A stretch of DNA of 40,710 bases, from positions 1-40,710 of the forward strand of contig QHUQ01000019.1 of NCBI GenBank assembly GCA_003221985.1, read 5' to 3'. This document shows, piece after piece, positions 19,465-28,057 of the stretch. The position numbers and the translations under genes are program-made. The notes beneath the pieces are model-generated. The model did no database searches. It was given only the letters and a program-made list of their open reading frames with translations, and had not been told where the DNA came from. The stretch is from Gemmatimonadota bacterium. GTDB taxonomy: Bacteria > Gemmatimonadota > Gemmatimonadetes > Gemmatimonadales > GWC2-71-9. Numbering within the stretch: the stretch's first letter is position 1; each line of letters starts with the position of its first letter.

Positions 19465-20447
19465 CGCACCGCTTTCTCGTCACGGGCGCCGCCGGATTCA
19501 TCGGGTCGCACGTGAGCGAGGCGCTCATCGCGCGCGGCGACGAAGTCACCGGCGTCGACAACTTCGATCCGTTCTATGGGCGCGAGGTGAAGGAGCGCAA
19601 CCTGGCGGGCTTACGCAATCGTCCCGGCTTCCGCTTCGTCGAGGCCGACGTCGCGCGCGATCCCGTGCCGCTGGACGGCGTCGAGGCAGTCATCCATCTC
19701 GCCGCCAAACCCGGCGTACGCCCCTCGCTCGAAGATCCCGGCGCGTATATGGAGGCGAACGTGACCGCGACCGCGCGCCTCATCGACGCGGCACGCCGCG
19801 TGGGAATTACGAGGATCGTGTTCGGATCATCGTCGTCCGTCTATGGCAACGCGACGCCGGCGCCGTTCGCCGAAGCCGAGCCCGCGGTCTCGCCGATCTC
19901 TCCGTACGCCGCCAGCAAGCGCGCGGGAGAGTTGCTGGCGCATGCCTTCGCGCATCTGTACCCGCTCAATATCATCTGCCTGCGGTTCTTTACCGTGTAC
20001 GGCCCCCGGCAACGCCCCGATCTGGCGATCCACAAGTTCACCGATTTGATCGCGCGGGGGCGGCCGGTCCGGATGCATGGGGATGGGTCGAGCGAGCGCG
20101 ACTACACCTATATTACCGACGCCCTGGACGGCATTCTGGCCGCCCTGGACTGGACGGCGCGGGCGGCGCCCGGCGCCGTCGAGACGGTGAATCTGGGCGG
20201 CGGGGCGCGCGTGCGGTTGGACCGCCTGATCGCGCTCATCGCCAGGGCACTGGGGCAGGAGCCGACGATCGAGCGCCACCCCGATCAACCGGGGGACGTG
20301 CGGCTGACGGACGCCGATCTCGCGCACGCCGGCGCGGTGCTGGGCTTCCGGCCGCGCGTCGGCATTGAGGAAGGCATCCGGAAATTCGTCGACTGGTACG
20401 AGGAGGTGCATGGACGTCAGTCCCGAGCGTCTCGTCGAGCAGGCTAA
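19461..20447 (+). CDS. NAD-dependent 4-epimerase, probably UDP-glucuronate 4-epimerase
   Basis: A 328-residue epimerase with [28 protein letters not shown] (121-130), Tyr 149 and Lys 153 (YAASK), and [19 protein letters not shown], which is the wording of UDP-GlcA 4-epimerases (CapI/LspL group). It would turn UDP-GlcA into UDP-GalA. A UDP-glucose 4-epimerase is less likely given the neighbours. The GTG at 19461 is preferred for its GTGA overlap with the previous stop; a GTG at 19440 would add seven residues. Confidence 0.85.
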   Translation: MTHRFLVTGAAGFIGSHVSEALIARGDEVTGVDNFDPFYGREVKERNLAGLRNRPGFRFVEADVARDPVPLDGVEAVIHLAAKPGVRPSLEDPGAYMEANVTATARLIDAARRVGITRIVFGSSSSVYGNATPAPFAEAEPAVSPISPYAASKRAGELLAHAFAHLYPLNIICLRFFTVYGPRQRPDLAIHKFTDLIARGRPVRMHGDGSSERDYTYITDALDGILAALDWTARAAPGAVETVNLGGGARVRLDRLIALIARALGQEPTIERHPDQPGDVRLTDADLAHAGAVLGFRPRVGIEEGIRKFVDWYEEVHGRQSRASRRAG

Positions 20448-21053
20448 CGAACGCTTCCAGCTGCAGGACTATTACGGCGCGATTCATCTCCTGGAGGAGG
20501 TCGTCGCGACGGGCCGCGCGTTTGCGGACGCCCATCACCTGCTGGGACTCTCGTATTCCCTCGCGGGGCAGCCCGACAAGGCGCTGCAGCAGCTCGATCG
20601 GGCGCTCACGGCCACATCGCGGCGAAGCTCGCGAATCAGCACGCATCGCTCGGCGAGGCGTACCTCGAAGCGGGCGGACTGAACGAGGCGATCGCCCAGT
20701 ACGAGGCCGCGCTGGCACTCGGGCCGGGGTTCCACGACCTGCGGTACAAGTTGGGCCGGTTGTTGCTCGAGGCGGGACGCGCGCTCGATGCCCACGAGCA
20801 TTTCCAGACCATCGTGCGCGAGCGTCCCTCGTTCCTCGACGCCGCCGCGATGCTGGGAATGGCCTGCTATCTTGCCGGCGACGGACTGGCGGCGCGCGCG
20901 GTCTGGGAGGAGTTGCGCACGCGGCGGCCCGAAGATCCGCGGGTGGAAGCCTACCTCGCGCTCCTGTCCCGCTCCGACGTTCCCGGCGCTCCGAATCCGG
21001 TGGCTGCCGGCGCGGCGGATGAGCGGGCGCCCCGAAAGAAGAAAAAGAAGTGA
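20410..21053 (+). pseudogene. TPR-repeat protein, broken by internal loss and frameshift
   Basis: The gene starts well, with AGGAGG at 20401 and ATG at 20410, and reads TPR sequence (LQDYYGAIHLLEEVV, AHHLLGLSYSLAGQPDKALQ) to about residue 66. Near 20607-20613 the frame changes. The in-phase reading then runs into a stop at 20682, while the next frame, from 20610, continues as GHIAAKLANQHASLGEAYLE and further TPR units to a Lys-rich end at 21053. Both halves look like one protein with roughly 40-50 residues missing between them. No start codon with a ribosome site lies near the second half. It may be a real deletion or a sequence error. Confidence 0.8.
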
Positions 21054-21946
21054 GACGGCTGACGCTGCTGCTGTCGTTCATCCCGCTGGCCTGTACCGGT
21101 TCCGCTGCCAATCATGAAGAGCTTGGCGACCGCGCGTACGCAGCGGGCTCGTACGCCGACGCGCTGGCCGAGTACCAGCTGGGGCGCCAATCGAACTCGG
21201 GGAACGCGACGCTGCTGGCCAAGGTCGGGGCTGCCGCCATGCATGCCGAAGACTACGAGCTGGCGGCCGAATCCTACCGCGCCCTGGCGCGCCGCGACCG
21301 CTCGCGCGCGGATGAAGCCGCCGACGGCCTCGAGCGAGTGGCGCGGGCGGCGCTCGCCGCGAACGACCGCACGGCCCTGGCCAGCGCGTTGACGGGACTG
21401 CGCGAGGTTGCGCCGCGGCGGCCCCTGGGCCGCTACGTCGTGCTGGCCGCGCTCGACGCGGTCGACCGCGGCGATACCGCGGAGGCACGCGCCCTGTTGC
21501 CGGTCGCCGCGGCGTCGGCGGTCGACGCCGCCCGCGCCGACTCGCTACTGTTCGTCTACGGCATGACCCTGGTGCGGGTCCGAGAGTGTAGTACGGCCGT
21601 GGCCGTGTTTGAGGGAGTGATCCGGCGGCAGCGGGCGGCCGCCGTGGTCGAATCGGCGCGCGAAGGGCTTGGGCTCTGTGCGCTGGTCGAGGGGCAGATC
21701 GCGCTGGAGCAAGGGCGCCCCGCGGACGCCGAGGGGTGGTTCCGGCGGGCGACGGCGCCTGGTGCGTCACCGGACGTGGTGCGGGGCGCGTTCCTCGGCC
21801 TGGGCGATGTCCGGCTGGCGCAGGGCGACGTGCCCGGAGCCATGGAGAGCTATCAGCAGGCCCTCGCCGGCGGGACGCCGGGCGACACGATTTCTCAACG
21901 CGCGCAGGAAAAGCTGAACCGATTAGGAAAGGCCGAACCGGAATGA
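21050..21946 (+). CDS. TPR lipoprotein, hypothetical
   Basis: A 298-residue protein with a short signal and lipobox (FIPLAC, Cys 15), so probably membrane-anchored on the periplasmic side. TPR-like helices occur at residues 22-50 (GDRAYAAGSYADALAEYQLG), 55-80 and 225-290 (GDVRLAQGDVPGAMESYQQA). The GTG at 21050 overlaps the stop of the preceding TPR gene, and its stop overlaps bamD, suggesting one envelope-assembly operon. No specific family was recognised. Confidence 0.8.
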   Translation: MRRLTLLLSFIPLACTGSAANHEELGDRAYAAGSYADALAEYQLGRQSNSGNATLLAKVGAAAMHAEDYELAAESYRALARRDRSRADEAADGLERVARAALAANDRTALASALTGLREVAPRRPLGRYVVLAALDAVDRGDTAEARALLPVAAASAVDAARADSLLFVYGMTLVRVRECSTAVAVFEGVIRRQRAAAVVESAREGLGLCALVEGQIALEQGRPADAEGWFRRATAPGASPDVVRGAFLGLGDVRLAQGDVPGAMESYQQALAGGTPGDTISQRAQEKLNRLGKAEPE

Positions 21947-22737
21947 GGATGGGACGAACGCTCGACGCGCTGATACTCTGCCTGGTGCTGGGAGGTTCGG
22001 CCGCTTGCCATCACGGCCGGCCGCGCTCGGCGGCGGCGGTCGTGGCGCCTGACGTCGATCTCGAGCGCGCCATGCGGCTGTTCCGCCGCGGCGATTTCCG
22101 TCATGCCCAGGTCCTGCTCCAGCGCACGACCTTCGAATTCGGCCCCGGCGCACCCGAGTTGGCGCAGGTGCGCTATTACCTCGCCGAATGCTACTTCCAG
22201 CTGGGAGATCAGGTCCAGGCTGCGGCGGATTTCCGCAAGGTCGCCGACGAGTTTCCCACGACGCAATACGCGCCGCTGGCGTTGCTGCGAGCCGGGGACG
22301 CCAACCTGCGGCTGTGGCACCGGCCGGAGCTCGATCCCACGTACGGCGAGACGGCGTTGGCGATTTACCAGGAGCTCGCCGGCCGCTATCCCGACACCGA
22401 CGCTGCGGCCCGCGCCCGGCCCCACGTGAAACGCCTCGAGAATCAGTTCGCGGAAAAGACGTACAAGACGGGAATGTTTTATCTGCGTCGCAAGGCATTC
22501 GACTCCGCGATCATCTACTTCAAGGACGTGATCGCGAACTATCCCAATGCGCAACGCGCGCCTGACGCGTTGTTGCGCCTGGTGGACAGTTATCGCGCGA
22601 TCGGCTACAAGCAAGAGGTGCAGGAGACCTGCGAGCACCTGCGTCGGTTCTATCCGAACGCGACGCGTCTGGATCGCAGTTGTCCCGCGGCGGCCGATTC
22701 CACCGGCACGTCCTCGACGCCTTCCACCCCGTCCTGA
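21943..22737 (+). CDS. bamD: Outer membrane protein assembly factor BamD
   Basis: BamD is the essential TPR lipoprotein of the BAM complex that inserts outer-membrane beta barrels. The 264-residue product has a signal peptide and lipobox (GGSAAC, Cys 22). Five TPR-like units follow: AMRLFRRGDFRHAQVLLQR, YYLAECYFQLGDQVQAAADF, TYGETALAIYQELAGRYPD, TGMFYLRRKAFDSAIIYFKD and LLRLVDSYRAIGYKQEVQET. The order and the phrase KTGMFYLRRKAFDSAIIYF match BamD. The ATG at 21943 overlaps the previous stop. Confidence 0.88.
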   Translation: MRMGRTLDALILCLVLGGSAACHHGRPRSAAAVVAPDVDLERAMRLFRRGDFRHAQVLLQRTTFEFGPGAPELAQVRYYLAECYFQLGDQVQAAADFRKVADEFPTTQYAPLALLRAGDANLRLWHRPELDPTYGETALAIYQELAGRYPDTDAAARARPHVKRLENQFAEKTYKTGMFYLRRKAFDSAIIYFKDVIANYPNAQRAPDALLRLVDSYRAIGYKQEVQETCEHLRRFYPNATRLDRSCPAAADSTGTSSTPSTPS

Positions 22738-22742
22738 GCGGC

Positions 22743-23336
22743 GTGCCCGGGGAGCGCGAGGCGGAGCGGGGGGCGCTGTTCGGGGGCTCGTTTGACCCCG
22801 TGCATGTGGCACATTTGATCGTGGCGGAGGCGGCGGCGGACGCACTGAGCTGCGCCGTGCGCTTTCTACCGGCCCGCGAGCAACCCCTGAAGCGCGGGGC
22901 GCGCGCCGGCCATGAGGCGACGCCGGAGCAGCGGGCCGAAATGCTGGATCTGGCGGTCGCTGGGAACTCCCGGTTCGGGGTGGAGCGGGTCGAGCTGGGC
23001 CTGCCGACGCCCTCGTATACCGTCCGGACGCTGCGGGCGTTGCGTGAGCGGGAGCGGGGGAACCGGTTCACGTTATTGCTGGGGGCGGATGCCGCCCGCG
23101 ATCTTGCGGAGTGGTGGGAAGTCGAAGCGCTTCCGGAACTTGCCGACATCGTCGTCTTCGCCAGGCCCGGCGCCAGTGTGGTGCGTCATCCGCTGATCAA
23201 GCGGGTTATCCCTGTGCCCTCGATCGACCTCTCCGCCACGCAGGTGCGTGAGCGCGTCAAACAGGGGCGTTCCATTCGATATTTAGTGCCCGACGCGGTG
23301 CGCGAATACATCGCCGCCCACGGGCTTTATCGGTAG
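22743..23336 (+). CDS. nadD: Nicotinate-nucleotide adenylyltransferase
   Basis: Adenylates nicotinate mononucleotide in NAD synthesis. The 197-residue protein has GGSFDPVHVAHLIVAE (14-29) with the nucleotidyl-transferase histidines, RFLPAREQPLKRG, MLDLAVAGNSRF, LPTPSYTVRTLRALRE, LLLGADAARDLAEWWE, and the C-terminal SATQVRERVKQG and YLVPDAVREYIAAHGLY. The GTG at 22743 gives a normal-length N-terminus 5 bases after bamD; an in-frame ATG at 22680 would add a poor 21-residue tail overlapping bamD. Confidence 0.93.
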   Translation: MPGEREAERGALFGGSFDPVHVAHLIVAEAAADALSCAVRFLPAREQPLKRGARAGHEATPEQRAEMLDLAVAGNSRFGVERVELGLPTPSYTVRTLRALRERERGNRFTLLLGADAARDLAEWWEVEALPELADIVVFARPGASVVRHPLIKRVIPVPSIDLSATQVRERVKQGRSIRYLVPDAVREYIAAHGLYR

Positions 23337-23342
23337 GGTGTA

Positions 23343-26300
23343 ATGGCCAATCGGTGGTTCACCAAGGTTTTCGGGACGCGGTTCAACCGCGAGCTGAAGC
23401 GTATCCAACCGGTCGTGGATGCGATTCTCGAGCACGAAGTGCGCCTCAAGGACATCGCGAACAGCGAGCTGCAGGCACAGACCGCGAGGTTCCGCGAGGT
23501 GATCGCGCAGCGCACCGGTGAGCGGCACAGCGAAGTCGAGCGCTTGAAGCAGGCGAAGCACGACTGTCCCGATCCCGTCGAACGCGCCAATCTGAACGAC
23601 CAGCTGCGCACGGCGGAGCAGAACTTCGCTACGGAGCTGCAGCACACGCTCGACGATCTGCTCCCCGAGGCGTTCGCGACGGTGCGGGAAGCATCGCGCC
23701 GCCTGCTCGGCAGCGAGGTCATGGTCACCGGCCACGCGATGAAGTGGGACATGGTCCCCTACGATGTGCAGCTGATCGGCGGGATCGTCTTGCATCAGGG
23801 CAAGATCGCCGAGATGGCGACGGGCGAGGGCAAGACGCTCGTCGCGACGTTGCCGCTCTATCTCAACGCGCTCGCTGGCCGCGGCGCGCACCTCGTCACG
23901 GTCAACAACTACCTCGCCCGGCGTGACTCGCAGTGGATGGGCCATCTGTTCACCTGGCTCGGCCTGACGGTGGGATGCATCGATGACACACAACCCGGCA
24001 GTCCGGAGCGCCGGACGGCCTACACCTGCGACATCACGTACGGCACGAATAACGAGTTCGGATTCGACTACCTGCGCGACAACATGGTGGGGACGCTGGA
24101 GCAGCGGGTGCAGCGTGGGCACGTCTACGCGATCATCGACGAGGTCGATTCGATTCTGATCGACGAGGCCCGCACCCCCCTCATCATCTCCGGCGCCGTG
24201 GGCACCGAGTCGGACGAGAAGTACGCCCAGTACAACACCCAGGTCGTGCAGCTCGTCCGCCGGCAGACCGCGATTGCGAACGATCTCGTCGCGCGCGGCG
24301 AGCCGCTGCTGGCGAGTGAAGACACCAATTACGAGGGCGCCAAGCTGCTCTACAAGGCGCAGCTCGGCATGCCGAAGAACAAGAAGCTCCTCAAGCTGCT
24401 CAACGAGCAGGGTGTGAAGCAGCTCGTGCAGCGCGTCGAGCTGGATCGGCTGGCCGACCGCAAGCTCCCCGCCCGCGATCAGAAGATGCGGGACATCGAG
24501 GACGATCTGTATTTCGTGATGGACGAGCGCGGCCGCTCCGTGCACCTGACCGACAAGGGCGTGGAGACGATGTCGCCGCAGGATCCGACGCTGTTCGTCG
24601 TCCCGGACATCTCGCACGCGGTGCACGAGCTGGAGCACGACACGGAGCTTTCACCCGCCGAGAAGATCGAGCGGCGCCGCGCGGTCGAGGCGGAGTACGC
24701 GACGAAGAGCGAGACACTGCACATCATCCATAAGCTGCTCCAGGCCCATGCGCTGTACGAAAAAGACGTCGAGTACGTGGTGCAGGACGGCCAGGTCTTC
24801 ATCGTGGACGAGTTCACCGGCCGGCTCATGCCCGGGCGGCGCTGGTCGGACGGCCTGCACCAGGCGGTCGAGGCAAAGGAAGGCGTGGCGGTGCGCGAAG
24901 AGTCACAGACCCTCGCCACGATCACGATCCAGAACTATTTCCGGATGTACGAGAAGCTCGCGGGCATGACGGGCACCGCGGAGACGGAAGAGACGGAGTT
25001 TCACGACATCTACAAACTCAACGTCGTGGTCATTCCCACCAACCGGCCGGTCCGGCGCGTGGACAAGCACGACCTCGTCTATAAGACGCGCAAAGAGAAG
25101 TACGACGCGATCATGGAAGAGGTCGAGCGCCAACATAAGCGCGGCCTGCCGGTGCTGGTCGGGACGACCAACGTCGAGGTCTCGGAGACGCTGGCCCGTC
25201 TGCTGAAGCGGCGCGGGCTCAAGCACGAGGTCCTGAACGCGAAATACCACCAGCGCGAAGCCGAGATCGTCGCGCAGGCGGGACAACCCGGCTCGATCAC
25301 GATCGCGACGAACATGGCCGGCCGCGGCACCGACATCAAACTCGGGCCCGGCGTCAAGAAGTGTCAGGTGTGCGGAATCAAGTCGCGCGAGGCGCCGTTC
25401 GGCCAGCTGCTGGAAAAGCCCGACCTGACTTCCCAGCAGATCAAGGAGCTCAAGTGCAACGAGGATCCGCCCTGCGGCCTCGTCATCATCGGCACGGAGC
25501 GCCACGAGGCGCGCCGCATCGACCGACAGCTGCGTGGCCGGTCCGGGCGTCAGGGTGATCCGGGGCAGAGCGTTTTTTATATGTCGCTCGAAGACGACCT
25601 CATGCGTCTCTTCGGCTCCGACCGTATCGCGCGCATCATGGATCGCACCGGGGCCGAGGAGGGCGAGGTCATCACGCACCCCTGGGTGACGGCGGCGATC
25701 GGCCAGGCCCAGAAGCGCGTCGAGCTCCAGAATTTTCAGGCGCGCAAGAAGCTGCTGCAGTTCGACGACGTGATGAACAAGCAACGGGAAGTGATCTACT
25801 CACAGCGCTTGTACGCGCTCGAAGGCGGGGAGGAGCTGAAGGCCGAGGCGCAGCGGATGATCGACAGCGCGATGGAGCAGCTCGCCGACGGCCTGATCGC
25901 GGACTACGACGATCCGGGGCAGTGGGACCGCGCGCTGATCGAGACGGAGCTGCTGCAGAAATTCATGGTGTCGATTCCCGGCGTGACCGATCCTGCAAAG
26001 GTCAGGACTCGCGATGAGCTGGTACGGGCCGCGCAGGAAGCCGGCCGCACGGCGTTTCAGGAGAAGCTGGCGTACCTGCGCGACGTAGAGGCGAAGGTTG
26101 GCGCATCCAAGCTTGCCGAGCAGGCGCTGTCACACGTCACGCTCGGCGTGATCGACGAGAAGTGGAAAGATCATCTCTACGATCTCGATCAGCTGCGGGA
26201 AGGCATCTACTACCGGGCGTGGGGACAGAAGGACCCGCTCGTCGAGTACAAGCAGGAAGCGTACGAGATGTTCGTCGGGCTGATGCACGATCTGCAAACG

Positions 26301-26594
26301 ACGTTCGCCGAGCGGTGGCTCAAGCTGCAGATCGAGATCGGTCCGCCGCGCGGCGGCCCAGCCCAGTCGGTCACGGGTCCGATCGGCGGGCATCCGAAGA
26401 AGCAGGCGCCAATGGTGGCTTCGAAGCCGGCGGCGGACGGTCTCGTAACGAGCGGCAATCCGCCGCCGCCGCCCAGGCTCGGCCCTGCAGAACATGCCTT
26501 CGCCGCCAATCCTTACGCCGGCGTCGGCCGTAACGATCCCTGTCCGTGTGGCAGTGGCAAGAAATTCAAGAAATGCCACGGAGCGGCGGCGTAA
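23343..26594 (+). CDS. secA: Preprotein translocase ATPase SecA
   Basis: The 1083-residue motor drives proteins through SecYEG. It has Walker A GEGKT (161-165), the DEAD-like [19 protein letters not shown], the preprotein cross-linking domain ([20 protein letters not shown]), [12 protein letters not shown], and [20 protein letters not shown]. The C-terminal zinc site has Cys 1067, 1069, 1078 and His 1079 for SecB or ribosome binding. Between TDIKLG and [11 protein letters not shown] is a segment with four further cysteines (C674-X2-C677 and C705-X5-C711). The N-terminal 60-110 region is longer than in E. coli. It lies 6 bases after nadD; a terminator follows. Confidence 0.98.
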   Translation: MANRWFTKVFGTRFNRELKRIQPVVDAILEHEVRLKDIANSELQAQTARFREVIAQRTGERHSEVERLKQAKHDCPDPVERANLNDQLRTAEQNFATELQHTLDDLLPEAFATVREASRRLLGSEVMVTGHAMKWDMVPYDVQLIGGIVLHQGKIAEMATGEGKTLVATLPLYLNALAGRGAHLVTVNNYLARRDSQWMGHLFTWLGLTVGCIDDTQPGSPERRTAYTCDITYGTNNEFGFDYLRDNMVGTLEQRVQRGHVYAIIDEVDSILIDEARTPLIISGAVGTESDEKYAQYNTQVVQLVRRQTAIANDLVARGEPLLASEDTNYEGAKLLYKAQLGMPKNKKLLKLLNEQGVKQLVQRVELDRLADRKLPARDQKMRDIEDDLYFVMDERGRSVHLTDKGVETMSPQDPTLFVVPDISHAVHELEHDTELSPAEKIERRRAVEAEYATKSETLHIIHKLLQAHALYEKDVEYVVQDGQVFIVDEFTGRLMPGRRWSDGLHQAVEAKEGVAVREESQTLATITIQNYFRMYEKLAGMTGTAETEETEFHDIYKLNVVVIPTNRPVRRVDKHDLVYKTRKEKYDAIMEEVERQHKRGLPVLVGTTNVEVSETLARLLKRRGLKHEVLNAKYHQREAEIVAQAGQPGSITIATNMAGRGTDIKLGPGVKKCQVCGIKSREAPFGQLLEKPDLTSQQIKELKCNEDPPCGLVIIGTERHEARRIDRQLRGRSGRQGDPGQSVFYMSLEDDLMRLFGSDRIARIMDRTGAEEGEVITHPWVTAAIGQAQKRVELQNFQARKKLLQFDDVMNKQREVIYSQRLYALEGGEELKAEAQRMIDSAMEQLADGLIADYDDPGQWDRALIETELLQKFMVSIPGVTDPAKVRTRDELVRAAQEAGRTAFQEKLAYLRDVEAKVGASKLAEQALSHVTLGVIDEKWKDHLYDLDQLREGIYYRAWGQKDPLVEYKQEAYEMFVGLMHDLQTTFAERWLKLQIEIGPPRGGPAQSVTGPIGGHPKKQAPMVASKPAADGLVTSGNPPPPPRLGPAEHAFAANPYAGVGRNDPCPCGSGKKFKKCHGAAA

Positions 26595-26613
26595 CGCGGG
26601 CGATGTGATGAAA

Positions 26614-26650
26614 GTAGGGGCGCAGCATGCTACGCCCCTACACATTTTTC
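26614..26650 (+). terminator. Terminator between convergent secA and the PAP2 gene
   Basis: GTAGGGGCG (26614-26622) pairs perfectly with CGCCCCTAC (26633-26641) around a 10-base loop, followed by ACATTTTTC. The T run makes it a terminator for secA. On the other strand only TTTC follows, so it is weaker for the PAP2 gene, but it could serve both. Confidence 0.82.
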
Positions 26651-26659
26651 GTCGTTGTT

Positions 26660-27865
26660 CTAGTGTGGCGTCAGCACCGAATTGCCTGATGCGTCAGCCG
26701 CGATCGTGAACTGTGCCACATTGCGTCCCAGCTGTTGTCCTGCTGTTATGTCGAAGCCGTAATGGATTCCGCCGTACATCCGCGACAACCCTGCCTCGGT
26801 GACCATCGCGCTCAGCCGGTCGCGATCCTCGGGGAAGAACGTGCTCAGCACTTCGGCCCCCGACGAGGAGACGCAGCTGTGCCCCGAGGGATAGGATGGG
26901 TGGTTGGGCTTCCCAACCGCGGCAGTAGCAGTAATCGCGACATCAGCCTGCCACGGCCGAACGACCCAGTACGTCTGCTTCGCGTCCCAGCAACCGATCA
27001 CTGCGTCGTACATCGTCGCGCTGATCAGCGCGTAGAGATGGGTCGCCTCGCGCTCGGACAGCCCGTGCTGATTGATGCCGTCCGTCGCGACCTGGATCCA
27101 GAACCCTGACGCGGTCGGCGTGCCGGCGTTCAGCGCCCAGAACGCGGCGATCTGAATCTGGCTGGCTGTGCGCGTGTCGGAGATCTGGCGGATTTCGGCC
27201 AGCGCCGTATTGAAGTCCGCAGACCCAAACGCCGGTGGCGCCGCTGGACGGAATTGATTCGCTGACGTCAAGAACCAGGGAGTCGCCGTCGGGAGCTGCC
27301 CTCCGGCTATTGTCGCCGGCGTCGTGTTGCTGATCCAGAGCCCGGGCCCCGTTGGAATCGTGCCCGTGAAGGGACTGTTGAAACCGTCAGCATGGGCTCG
27401 CGCGACGATCTCGGCACCCGCTGCTCGACCGATCACCTCACCGCGCGCGAACTCGGGGTGTGGATCGCCGGGGGCAGCGTTCGCCTGCGTCGCGACCATG
27501 TCCTCGAACGACTGCGCCGCGGCAGGGAACAGATACGTCAATACGACGGCGGACGCGCCCGCAACCGCGCCGCGCTCGGCTTCGACCTGGCTCCGCCCGT
27601 TATTATCAGCCGCTCCGTCTGCCCGTTGCACGGCCCAGTACTGCGCGACGCCTACGAGGCCATACGCGTGCGTTGCGGCGAGCGGACTGTAGTTCGCCTG
27701 GGAAACAAAGTGTGCCGCCGATGCCTGCCAGGCTGGGCTCACGAGCCCTGCGGCGAAGGGCAGGCCGCTGCGTGATGCACTCATCGGAGCGGACGTGGGA
27801 TTGTGGTCAGTACACGCCGATAAGACTGCAGCGAGGATTACCGAGACTCGAGCGAGCTTGAACAT
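26660..27865 (-). CDS. Vanadium-haloperoxidase-like PAP2-superfamily lipoprotein
   Basis: A 401-residue secreted protein with a signal ending in LSAC (Cys 18), suggesting a lipoprotein. All three motifs of the vanadate/acid-phosphatase fold are intact: KX6RP (K296 to P304), PSGH (326-329) and SRX5HX3D (S361, H368, D372). The layout matches vanadium-dependent haloperoxidase-related proteins; whether it is a haloperoxidase or a phosphatase cannot be told from sequence. The ATG at 27865 is preceded by a perfect GGAGG at 5 bases spacing. It is transcribed away from a SARP-type regulator, with a 192-bp shared control region. Confidence 0.88.
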   Translation of the reverse strand: MFKLARVSVILAAVLSACTDHNPTSAPMSASRSGLPFAAGLVSPAWQASAAHFVSQANYSPLAATHAYGLVGVAQYWAVQRADGAADNNGRSQVEAERGAVAGASAVVLTYLFPAAAQSFEDMVATQANAAPGDPHPEFARGEVIGRAAGAEIVARAHADGFNSPFTGTIPTGPGLWISNTTPATIAGGQLPTATPWFLTSANQFRPAAPPAFGSADFNTALAEIRQISDTRTASQIQIAAFWALNAGTPTASGFWIQVATDGINQHGLSEREATHLYALISATMYDAVIGCWDAKQTYWVVRPWQADVAITATAAVGKPNHPSYPSGHSCVSSSGAEVLSTFFPEDRDRLSAMVTEAGLSRMYGGIHYGFDITAGQQLGRNVAQFTIAADASGNSVLTPH

Positions 27866-27961
27866 GCAAACCTCCGTGGGGCACGACAGTTAGCCAGCTC
27901 CACGTCAGGCGGGCCCACACCGGACGGGGAACGCGCTGGCGGGGACTCCTGCCAGGCGTAC

Positions 27962-28011
27962 ATTGACCAGACTAGCGCCGGCCAGTGACCCAGCCGTGAT
28001 CGGAGCGTGAC
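27962..28011. promoter_or_regulatory. 11-bp-phased direct repeats, putative SARP operator
   Basis: In the gap between the divergent PAP2 and regulator genes, the hexamers AGTGAC (27984), CGTGAT (27995) and CGTGAC (28006) start exactly 11 bases apart. A further ATTGAC starts at 27962, two periods upstream; the intermediate position (27973) does not match. SARP-family activators are known to bind direct repeats with 11-bp phasing. No convincing -10 box was found next to the repeats for either direction. The rest of the 192-bp gap (27866-28057) shows only a weak CTGGC/GCCAG inverted repeat at 27936-27955. Confidence 0.45.
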
Positions 28012-28057
28012 TTGGCCGCCTCCCCTCCGGTCGGCGCGCCTAGGTGGCGGTGGCTGC

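Noticed and set aside
27963..27991. TTGACC as a -35 box for the SARP-type regulator
   Set aside because: At 16-18 bases spacing there is only GC-rich sequence (TGACCC) and no acceptable -10 box, so no promoter is called.
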